From Leptobrachium leishanense (taxonomy: Eukaryota > Chordata > Amphibia > Anura > Megophryidae), in assembly GCA_009667805.1 (NCBI GenBank), contig CM019066.1, positions 328,953,119 through 329,017,118 on the forward strand: DNA of 64,000 nucleotides. The letters are read 5' to 3'. The notes beneath the pieces are model-generated. The model was given only the letters and a program-made list of their open reading frames with translations, did no database searches and had not been told where the DNA came from. The translations under genes and the position numbers were made by a program. Below, piece by piece: positions 55,743-64,000 of this stretch (positions are counted from its first letter, which is position 1; each line of letters starts with the position of its first letter).

Positions 55743-57198
55743 TTATAAGTGGTTTTGTAAGTCATAGAGTACATAAATGAAACCAGATGATGGAAAACAT
55801 CCGTATTCTAAATGTCAAAATAGACACATACACAATCCTAATATGGATGTTCCGGAACTCGGCATAGTGCATATGGGAGGAGGGACATCACCCAGAGGCA
55901 TCACTAATTGACAGTGATGAACCACAGACATTTTTTCTGTACTGCATAAAAGACAGAGACTCGCGTCATTCAGATCGTGACTCTCATATGGAATAGACAT
56001 ATTGCCCAGGGTCCATTGCTCCCTTATCCTCATGCTATCCTTGAAAACGTCTTACTTTGTATTCATGTTGCAATTTTATTAAATTTTATCTTCACATCTA
56101 TACACTCTCCCTTGGAGAGGACTTCCTGTGCTCACCACACCATTATCTACAAAAGGTGTTCACAAATGAGTGAACAAGGAAAGTACCCTGGGAACCAGTA
56201 AGGACCACTGACTGTCCACAGAGGTGAAACCTGATGGTGATACCAGCTGAGTATACATGATATGCCCATTATCATCCTGAATCCTGTGAGCATGCTAATT
56301 AGCAGGGGTATTTTCCCTAATTGAATACAGTATAACCCTATGAAGATTTTACTTTGTTTTTTGTAGTGCTTCTCATCTATTTATCATGTTCCATTGCTCC
56401 CTTGTCTGAAACTCTCTTGGCCTTTGACACACACATAGGATCCACATGGTCAGATTGGCGAGATGATGCTTACAACTCAACGGTGATGTATTCTGATTGT
56501 TTATTCTATTTGTAATTAAATTATACTGATTGCTTATCTTACCTGCATTAATCTTTTGAATAAATTATCCTATATCCCACTGGCGTGGTTTATTCTTATC
56601 ATCCAAAGTACAAAGCAAAACACATGGTGATTATTCAATAAGCACCATTGTTTCAATGTTGTTGGAATTATGGTAAACAACAACAACGCAGCAAAGTAAA
56701 AATCAACACTGGAAACATAACGGCAAAATTTGAGACAACTACAGGGGAACAACGCTGAACAACACTACCAGTGCTGTTCTTATGTAAAAAATCATAAACT
56801 GCAAATATTATCTCCTTACAGTTTTTATAGCGTTGTTTTAAACATCTGTGGAGATTCATTGGTGATTTTAAAGTGGTGAACTCCGTTGACCTCCCATACA
56901 AACTATTGTGAAAACATTGCTACAAAACAACACTGGGACAAGTTTGCGTGAAACACAATTTGCAGTACTACTGTGGAAACACTGGTAAAAAGCCATTAAA
57001 ACCTACACTTACGCTATGCAAATTTACTATGGCAGATATTATGGTGGAAATGGAAACATTGATAAAAAGTAAAGCAAACTTCTTTTGCAGTTCTCTAAAT
57101 AGTGAATCCACTGACATTTGGCCATACTTATTCGCTGTAGTTCCTTAAAGTTAATCCGCCTTTCTTTCATAGAAAATAATGCAGTAACACTGCCATAT
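55743..57198. other. Interval without recognised gene
   Basis: Only short frames and no element boundary. 56660-57110 contains repeated 'aacaacgc' and 'gaaaacattg' phrases on both strands, without a clear period. Confidence 0.45.
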
Positions 57199-58306
57199 TG
57201 TCACGGGGGCACCTGGTGTGAGCCAAGATGGGCTCATTATGCAGGATAGATAGCCCTTTAGGCAAGATAGCTGCTGGCTGCACATTACACAAAACCAGAC
57301 CACAGGCTACAGAGAACAGACAATAGGAAGGCCAAGGGTTAAAGGAGAAGAAAATAAACTGGCACCCAGCAGTACACTAAAAGGAACCCTGATCTGGATA
57401 CGGTCCTTAGGATGGCCATCTAATCTAAGGGAAGGGAACCTCAGTGCTGGGTGACACACAGAACCAGAGACAGGACACAAGGGACAAAACCAGAGACATA
57501 GTATATACAGTAACCAAAGTCAGTAACCAGAACGGGTACTCATATACAGAAGCCTGAGATCATAAACCAGAGAGGGATATCAGACAAGCCAGGAATCGGT
57601 ACACAGAATATCTATATTACATAGCAAAAGGGTAACACAATAGAATAGTCAGAACCAAGTCAGAGTCATACACGAGAAATCACAAAGCATAGGGGATAAT
57701 ACAATAGAATAGTCAGATATACCAAGCCAGAGTCATACAGAAGAATCTCAGAGCATAGAATACACAATAGGATAGTCAGATATACCATGCTACGGTCATA
57801 CACAAGAATCACAGAGCATAAAAATAACCAACAGAATCTCAGGGAGCAATGACCCATGCAAGAGCCCTGAGCAATGGGAGAGACTGGATATATATACAGG
57901 GTTATTCAGAGAGCGTGAAAAGCAGGAGAATGACTGGAGAAAGGTTGGAGAATGAAAAATTCTAGGTCAAAATAGCCAGACCAGAAAAATTCTCCCTTTC
58001 ATCTCACTTTCCAAATCGACTATTTTGACCTAGAATTTTTCATTCTCCAGTCATTCTCCTGCTTTTCACGCTCTCTGAATAACCCTGATAGTGTAAGGAC
58101 AGAGCAGGCAGATCATGTAATCTCAGACCAGACCAGCTACAGGGGAATCCAGGAGCAGAGAAGGAGGAATGGATAGACAAGACAAGGTAAGAGCTGGATC
58201 TCCCCAACCCAGCAGAACTGCCTGTAGGTAGAGAAGCCGAGGGTGGAAGAAGCAGATTGCCATTAAAGCGATCAGAAGGTGAATATGATGCAGGGCATCT
58301 GTGACA
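57199..58306. mobile_element. Possible solo LTR, interrupted by a foldback element
   Basis: Starts TGTCACGGGGGCACC and ends CATCTGTGACA, inverted TGTCAC/GTGACA ends as in many Gypsy LTRs. Without the 191-bp insertion it is about 917 bp. It contains two to three degenerate tandem units of 'agagtcatacac..gaatcacagagcata' at 57661-57825. The 5-bp flanks (CATAT, TGTTT) do not match, so either the boundaries are off or the copy is recombined. Orientation is not decided. Confidence 0.4.
57897..58087. mobile_element. Family A small foldback element with ATA target duplication
   Basis: A 191-bp near-perfect palindrome. Both ends are CAGGGTTATTCAGAGAGCG, arms of about 70 bp (left arm has an extra 11 bp repeating 'ggttggagaat') and a short asymmetric centre. 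ATA at 57894-57896 and 58088-58090 is the likely target duplication. Confidence 0.8.
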
Positions 58307-58440
58307 TGTTTCACACGTCCTTCAAAGACAGCGGCTAATGTAACAAAATACATTACATATACATTTTATGTGAGCGAATCTCCTGCTTTGCCTATTTATT
58401 GGTACATTTCCCATAACCATAATGATGGCTTGTATGTGTG

Positions 58441-59660
58441 TTAACCACTTGGCTGCTATGGACGCGCTCAGCGCGTCCAGCCAAGTGGTTCTCCTGTGCT
58501 ACGGACACAGGAGGCAGCAATCCGCCGGATTCCGGCGGATTGCTGCGCCCCCCGGTGCGGGCTGACATCTTGGATGTCAGCCCAGCACTCGGGAGTCCGG
58601 CGGGGACATTAGATGTCATCGCGGCTACGCGATGACATCTAATTCAGGCGCCCCCCCGCATGTGCAGAGGAGGCGCCTGAAAGGGAGGGGGGAGGTCCTT
58701 CGGACCTCTCTCCCTCCCGATCGCCGGGGATCAGGGGGTTAAGACAGGCACCGCTTGGAAGGGCACAGCCTGCCCTTCCAAACGGTGGCTCTCATTAACC
58801 CCTGGGGAGCCGGATCACGAATCGGCGCTGAAAAGCGCCGGTTCGTGATCCTTTCCCGGAGCTGGCCGACATCTTGGATGTCGGCCAAGCCTCCGGGAAC
58901 TCCCCCTGAGGACTGGCGTCATCGTGCTATGCACGATGACGCCAGTCCTGGAGTTAACCCCTAGCTGCCACCAACGGTGGAGATAGGGGATTCCAATGAA
59001 TCCCCTATCTCCCGATCCGTGGCAGCTAGGGGTTAATGTTTAGTACTGTTGGATCGGCCAGAGCATGGCCGTTCCAACGATACTAAACACCACTGTGAAA
59101 AAAGTTTTTTAAAAAAAAAATTAAAATAAAAATAAAAAAATATTTAAAAAAAAATTATAAAAAAAAAATAAACAAGTTTTTATTTTTTTTTGGTTTGTTA
59201 ATGCAGCAATATTGTTCCCATTTCAATTATAATGTGAACAATGATGCTGCACTAACGATTTTTGTATGCGGTGCGTTTGTTAAAAATCGCGTAATTTCCC
59301 CCAAAAAAAAATGTAACGAGACCCCATCTCTAATTTTTTTAACAAACGCACCCCATACAAAATATAACCGCAATTGCTCGCATGTTAAAATGTGAAAAAA
59401 ATACACTTTACCCATTGTAAATTATTGAAAATTCATATTTTATTGCATTTTTTGTTATAATATACAGACAGGTCATGACGTATACATATAATAATGACAT
59501 ATTATTAATCTGCCGAGTCTGACGGAAAGAACGATATATATAATATGTCTGGGTCATATACTAAAATAAGCCTTCAAAACGCATTTAAACATGATGAGCA
59601 AAACAGGTAAATATGACCTCAGCACAGAGGCGTGAAACGCCTCAGCAGCGAAAGGGTTAA
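58441..59660 (-). mobile_element. Complete TTAA-flanked non-autonomous DNA element (family G)
   Basis: TTAA at 58441-58444 and 59657-59660 bound 1212 bp. Ends CCACTTGGCTGC and CCCTTTCGCTGC (read inward) form a 12-bp imperfect inverted repeat. The interior is a series of hairpins (GCGCTCAGCGCG at 58464, AATCCGCCGGATTCCGGCGG at 58521, TGATTCACGA-type at 58815, GTCATCGTGCTATGCACGATG at 58917). It is the same family as 16393-17398 but inverted relative to it, with a longer A-rich middle (59100-59180). Confidence 0.75.
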
Positions 59661-60726
59661 TAAAACACTGTAATTTATGCTGCCGTAATTGTTCAGCCTG
59701 GTATGAAGATAACTTTGCATATGCAACAAATGTTCTGACTAATAATTAGAAGAAAAAAACAATGTTAGTAAATTGTCACTTATTTTTGATTGATGGCAAT
59801 TTCCACATTTTCTCTAAAACTGTTGAATGCAAGTGAAATATGTATTACTCGGTTACATAGCTCACTGTAGGCTGTTAGTTTATTAGATACTGCAACAGAT
59901 ATATGAGCCGCACGCATCATTACCAGTCATCCTAGAAAAGTCATTGGTAGTGATTCATAAGGAACCTGGACTTTCAACATGTTAATCATTAACTAGATAA
60001 CCAGACCCCTGGGAATTGTAATAGGAAATGCAAACGCACCCTCATTTAATTTATTTTATTTTGTGTTCTTGCCTTTGACACATGGAAGGAAATGCAATAT
60101 GTTTTCTTAAGGAAGTGTAAATTTCTTCACTTCATCCATTTAAATCTTCATCCTGAGGATTTTATACCGGTGCAAGAAATTTGGAAACCTTAAGTACTCA
60201 TAATGTTTCCCCCCTTAGAGAATGGCTTTAGAAAACAAACCAGGTATTTAGTTTAAAAAGAAAAATCTTTAGCATCGATTTAGGAATAGGATTTCACGTG
60301 GAACAACCATTTGTTTTCATAGTTCTTTTGCCACATTTGCTGAAATACTATATGAACTTGGAACAACTGAATTAAAAAGTTGGACAAAAATATTGTAAAA
60401 TAAGAAAGCATGTACATGCAAGACGTACATTAAACTTTACAGAATGTGGACAAATGCTTCCACACCGCAAAAAGTACTGTGTTTCCTAGAGACATATTTT
60501 TCATCTACAGTATATAGAGAGAGCCATCAGTAGTATGGTCATCAGTTGGACCTACTGTACATTATTGATGACAAATGTACAAAAGGATATACCAAGGTAC
60601 ATGTGTGACGTCTCCTACACAAACGATAAACATTTAAAATGATAAAATGATGTTGTTTCCTAGACAAATGATAAACAAACCTACTTTCATGAGGCGTCCG
60701 GCAAAGGCCTGTTTGACCTAATTATA
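59661..60726. other. AT-rich interval without recognised features
   Basis: No coding signal or repeat boundary. Confidence 0.5.
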
Positions 60727-61372
60727 CAGAGTTATTCAAAGAGAACCAATCTGGCACCGAAATTTAACCGGACACTGAAATTCAGCGTACGGCTACATTT
60801 CCTGGCCATTTGGCTATTCAGACTGGCGGCAGTTTGCCAAATGTTGGCGAATTGACTGCACGTACGGTGCCTGTTCGAGGGCAGTGGACTCCCCTATAGA
60901 GAAGCAATGCTTTGTCTATTCAGAGAACACCGAACAGCAGGGAAAAGTTGCCAAAATGCCCTGATGTCTGGTGGTCTCATTCGGCAGGTTTTTTCAGGAG
61001 AATCCCCATAAACTTCAATGTTAAAAATATTCTAGTTTTAATTTAATATCTAATAAACCGCTTATTATTTTATTTTGCAGTAAAAAGTCTCTTTATTCAT
61101 AGATTTTTTTTAGGATCTTTTAGGCATTTTTTTGGCAAACTTTTTTCCGTATTTTTTAACATCAATTTATTTTTTTCTCTCTTACAGACCTTTTTATTAT
61201 CATGCATTGGATCTTATATGTAAATTCCAAACATTTTCGTTCAGTAGTTTTTTTTGCAAACAGCGTTTCAAATGTAAAACTTTTTCTTACCCTGTTCGTC
61301 TGCGTGTTGACGTTTTCCAGCGGCTGCTCTGCACTGTGATCGGTGGCTAGTCAGGTTTCTCCGGTGTGTTCA
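60727..61372 (+). repeat. Family A foldback DNA element, copy 5, right end lost
   Basis: Left end CAGAGTTATTCAAAGAGAAC with one mismatch to the consensus. It then follows copy 3 closely (gcgaattgactgcacgtacg, tcaatgttaaaaatattc, tttcgttcagtagtt). Similarity ends at about 61372, where an L2-type 3' tail begins. Confidence 0.7.
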
Positions 61373-61430
61373 TTATTATTATTATTCTTTATTTATAAAG
61401 CACCAGCATATTCCGTTCAGCGTAGTTATC
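61373..61430 (-). repeat. L2-type LINE 3' tail fragment
   Basis: ATT repeats followed by 'tttatttataaagcaccagcatattccg', equal to the 3' end of the LINE at 52847. Only about 55 bp are present. Confidence 0.65.
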
Positions 61431-61993
61431 CCAGTTGTTTCTGAGGGTTTTCGGTGATTTGTTCACAGGGCCGGCCTGGCCTACCGGGATACCGGGAGGA
61501 AACCCGGCAGACTGCTTGATTTACTTGCTGCTGGTGCTGGGGAGCCGTGCGGCCAGAGAAAACAAAGGCTTCCGCATCCAGCTCCTCTCCTATTCCCTGT
61601 CATCTTCCAGTCCCCGCGCATCACACACTGTGTGCATGGGGAGGGAAAGGGGGGGGTGGGTTGCTGAGGAAGAGATGGAGGGAAATAGCCGGGCACCCAG
61701 GGACACAAAAAGAACAGCTCCCCCCCTCTCTTCTGACCCGGCAGGCACTAAATGCAGATCGGTAGCCCTGGAAACAGAACAGCTGCAGTCTCCATGGATC
61801 TCCCCTGCATCCTGACCCTGCCTCCTCCATTCCAGCAGCAGCTTCAGGTCCTGATAGGGAGGTAAAGAGACACACTGTGAGTAAATTAAGTTGCAGGGGG
61901 ATTCATGTCTAGTGAAGTTTTATTGATATTCCTCCTTTATTTGATTTATTTAGTCCTATTTATATAAATAACTGTTTAATGGGTTCACTCTAT
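61431..61993. other. GC-rich interval, unassigned
   Basis: Overlapping frames on both strands (61435-61815 plus, 61481-61708 and 61621-61875 minus) without recognised domain. The 'gggccggcctggcctaccgg' start looks repeat-like, but no terminus was found. Confidence 0.4.
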
Positions 61994-62002
61994 CAGGGTT
62001 AT
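61994..62002 (+). repeat. Family A terminus stub at Gypsy insertion point
   Basis: CAGGGTTAT, the first nine bases of a family A terminus, abut the Gypsy LTR start. If the Gypsy element inserted into a family A copy, the rest (TCAGAGAG...) should follow its 3' LTR outside the window. Confidence 0.4.
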
Positions 62003-62249
62003 TGTCAGGATCGCCCCCTGGTGCCGCCTGGTCACCGCCGGACCCGTCCATACCGCCATCCGTCCCACCGCTAGCAAGCCGCGATAAGCCGGAGTGCTTG
62101 CCGCGGCTCATTTCCCCGACGCCTCGTCGCTAGGCAATGGCCGGCGCACGCATGCGCACTATATCGGCGAAGACCCGGGAAGAGATTAGGTGTCCTCGGC
62201 ACCGGGAGATGACGTCAGACGCCAGGTACTGAAGAAGGGCGGGGGCCAA

Positions 62250-62257
62250 TTTAAAAG
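62250..62257 (+). promoter_or_regulatory. TATA-like element in Gypsy LTR
   Basis: TTTAAAAG, 31 bp upstream of the predicted transcript 5' end at 62281. The distance fits RNA polymerase II initiation. Confidence 0.5.
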
Positions 62258-62280
62258 AAGCCACGGAACTGTGAGTAATT

Positions 62281-62291
62281 GCCCAATTATT
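62281..62291 (+). promoter_or_regulatory. Predicted transcript 5' end and self-primer
   Basis: GCCCAATTATT is exactly complementary over 11 nt to AATAATTGGGC at 63042-63052; the next base on either side does not pair. In Tf1 and sushi-type Gypsy elements the first 11 nt of the RNA anneal to the site after the LTR and prime minus-strand synthesis. Confidence 0.7.
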
Positions 62292-62344
62292 GAGTTTGCT
62301 ACCTGTACTGTGTATTTTGTGCCAAGGTGTATAGCTATCTCTCT

Positions 62345-62700
62345 TCAGCATACCGCAGCAGTTACAGTCTCCTCGCCTGCTCCAGAACCACAGCCTACCA
62401 TGAACCACAGCATACCACAGCATTTACAGTCTCCTCGCCTGCTCCATAACCACAGCCTACCACAGTATTTACAGTCTCCTCGCCTGCTCCAGAACCACAG
62501 CATACCGCAGTATTTACAGTCTCCTCGCCTGCTCCAGAACCACAGCATACCGCAGTATTTACAGTCTCCTCACCTGCTCCAGAACCACAGCCTACCACGG
62601 TATTTACAGTCTCCTCGCCTGCTCCAGAACCACAGCATACCGCAGCGTTTACAGTCTCCTTGCTCGCTTCAGAACCTCAGCCTACCGTAGTAGTTCCAGT
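62345..62700 (+). repeat. Minisatellite in Gypsy LTR, unit about 45 bp
   Basis: About seven to eight units of 'tttacagtctcctcgcctgc' followed by 'tccagaaccacagcatacc'. One 30-bp half unit duplicates near 62390-62415. It lies downstream of the predicted RNA start, so it would be in the untranslated leader. The repetitive open frames in both strands follow from the repeat. Confidence 0.85.
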
Positions 62701-63041
62701 CTCCTCGCATATCTATAGCAACAGTATACAGCAGTATTCTACGAATTCTTCATAAAACGATTTAGGGGGATCCTCCCACCTACTGTGAGTACTACGACCC
62801 TGTATGAACTTATCCCTGCATCTCTGTATTTCATGTTACCTACTGCTCGCCGTGTCAAGTCTACAGCTTACTGTGCCTCCACGTCTACACCTCCTAACTC
62901 CCGACATCTCGGCTACTACCACGAATAAGGTTTTACAATTTCATCTTACCCTTCGTGTAGTGGCTCATACGATCTGGCATACTCCACTCTCTGGGTTCCC
63001 ACCGCTCTGAAAACACAGTCTTCCATGATAGTTCGTGACAG

Positions 63042-63052
63042 AATAATTGGGC
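63042..63052 (+). promoter_or_regulatory. Primer-binding site for self-priming
   Basis: AATAATTGGGC, one base after the LTR end, complementary to 62281-62291. No TGG-starting tRNA complement is needed. Confidence 0.7.
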
Positions 63053-63059
63053 CATTCAC

Positions 63060-64000
63060 ATGGAACCCGCGGATATACCAGATACTCTGGCTCTCATAAC
63101 CAACCAGCTATCAAATCTGACCCGTTCCATTGTGGAACTACAGAACAACCAGGTCTCTATACAATCTCACCTGAGTCGATTGGAACAGGCACAAGGTGCC
63201 GAAGGGGCAGCTGAACCCTCCGCTGAAGCCCCACCAGTTGCTGAAGGCGCCCTCACAGGTCCTGAACCCTATGTATCTCCGCCTAATAAATTCGACGGGT
63301 ATAGGAAGCAGTTTTGATTATTCATCACGTCATGTCAAATAATGTTCTCTCTCCAACGAAGGACGTATGCGTCTGATTTCGTGAAAATTAGGACCTTGAT
63401 GTCCCTCCTCACTGGCAAACCACAGGTATGGGCTCATCACCTGTTACGTACCGCTCACCCCTCACTACGTACCTGGAACACCTTCTATAGTGCCCTTGAA
63501 GCCATGTATGAAGACCCCAATCGTCTTACCTCCGCGGCTCAAGCGCTCGAATTGCTGAAACAAGGAAAGGATGATGTAGAAGACTACATCACGGAATTCA
63601 AGCATTTAGCCCTGGATTCAGAGTGGAACGAGCCAGCCCTGCTAGCACAGTTCAGAAAAGTATTATCCGAAGTACTTAAGGATGAATTAGCTCGTACTGG
63701 AATCCCCACCACTCTGGAAGCTACCATGGTTCTCTGCACACAGATAGATAGAAGACTACGTGAACGGAGGGCAGAAAAATCCGCCTCCCATACTCATGTT
63801 CCAGCGAAAAGATACGTACAGATACCCCCGGTACCTACCCCTAGTACTTCCGCCAGCGAGGAAGAACCCATGCAGATTGGGGTCATACGAGGTCCCATAA
63901 CGGAGGCTGAAAAGTCCAGGCGCAGATCCCTAGGTCTCTGCATGTATTGCGGGCGTCCTGGCCATCAAGTTAGAGAATGCCGAGCCAAACCTGCCAATCG
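63060..64000 (+). pseudogene. Gypsy (sushi-type) Gag, one in-frame stop, runs off window
   Basis: Structural protein of the retrotransposon particle. Starting at ATG 63060 the frame opens with a helical N-terminal part (SNLTRSIVELQNNQVSIQSH), then a Pro/Ala/Glu-rich spacer and PPNKFDGYRKQF. A TGA at 63315-63317 interrupts it; the same frame continues with FSLQRRTYASDFVKIRTL, LLTGKPQVWAHHLL and WNTFYSALEAMYEDP, the capsid-like retrotransposon gag domain. Near the end come EEPMQIGV and a CCHC knuckle CMYCGRPGHQVREC (C-x2-C-x4-H-x4-C, about 63936-63977). The 'EEPMQIG' plus knuckle arrangement is typical of sushi-type Gag. One stop makes this copy defective unless it is read through. Confidence 0.85.

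Larger units (their letters stand above)
62003..63040 (+). mobile_element. 5' LTR of Tf1/sushi-type Ty3/Gypsy element
   Basis: Starts TGTCAGGATCGCC and ends GTTCGTGACA, inverted TGTCA/TGACA ends. The gag start follows 19 bp later. A TATA-like TTTAAAAG (62250-62257) lies about 30 bp before the predicted RNA start at 62281. The region after it contains a minisatellite (62345-62700). The 3' LTR is outside the window, so the LTR limits rest on ends, self-primer and gag position. Confidence 0.75.

Noticed and set aside
62130..62690. Repetitive open frames encoding a repeated peptide
   Set aside because: They are translations of the 45-bp minisatellite inside the Gypsy LTR and occur on both strands.

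Overview
The window looks like non-coding vertebrate chromosomal DNA, most likely from an amphibian (frog-like). It is AT-rich and contains no convincing complete cellular gene. The recognisable sequence is almost entirely transposable elements: Penelope-like elements (PLEs) with GIY-YIG endonucleases, CR1/L2-group and L1/Tx1-group LINEs, a tRNA-derived SINE sharing its tail with one of those LINEs, a Tf1/sushi-type Ty3/Gypsy element, an endogenous retrovirus-like element, and many short non-autonomous DNA transposons. The taxonomic call is an inference from this repeat spectrum, not from a host gene.

Layout. 1-8.6 kb: several copies of one foldback DNA-element family (called A here, end CAGGGTTATTC), one of which (5953-8648) carries an L1-mobilised insertion with a 15-bp target duplication and a TTA-flanked MITE. 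9.5-14.6 kb: a 517-bp hairpin insertion with a 13-bp target duplication, three further PLE-derived pieces or neighbours carrying hammerhead-ribozyme-like motifs, a 230-bp direct repeat and a minisatellite. 14.6-18.2 kb: TTAA-flanked elements rich in hairpins. 19.1-28.7 kb: three copies of one LINE family, its partner SINE, a decayed PLE split by one of the LINEs, and an L1/Tx1 tail. 30.6-32.2 kb: a hAT-type MITE and TTAA elements. 32.9-41.6 kb: an LTR element with gag and protease remnants, long near-identical LTRs, a primer-binding site and polypurine tracts but no pol polymerase; it sits inside a MITE, and a second MITE of the same family sits in its 5' LTR. 43.3-46.4 kb: a MITE, a SINE and a complete TTAA element. 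47.5-51.5 kb: two PLE copies head to head, flanked as one unit by an 18-bp target duplication. 52.8-54.1 kb: a 5'-truncated L2-type LINE. 57.2-61.4 kb: a possible solo LTR with a palindromic insertion, a complete TTAA element and another A copy. 62.0 kb to the end: the 5' LTR and gag of a sushi-type Gypsy element.

The most interesting points are mechanistic. (1) Two PLE-type insertions of very different size (3.9 kb and 0.5 kb) share one architecture: inverted head-to-head dimer, hammerhead-like motif near each 3' end, one arm longer than the other, one target duplication around the whole unit. (2) The Gypsy element has an exact 11-nt complement between the sequence after its LTR and a site just downstream of a TATA-like box inside the LTR, which is the Tf1/sushi self-priming arrangement. 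(3) The retrovirus-like element has repeated primer-binding-site-like motifs at the end of its LTR and two polypurine tracts. A 67-bp exon-like segment near 54.9 kb, with splice-like borders, is the only candidate for host coding sequence.
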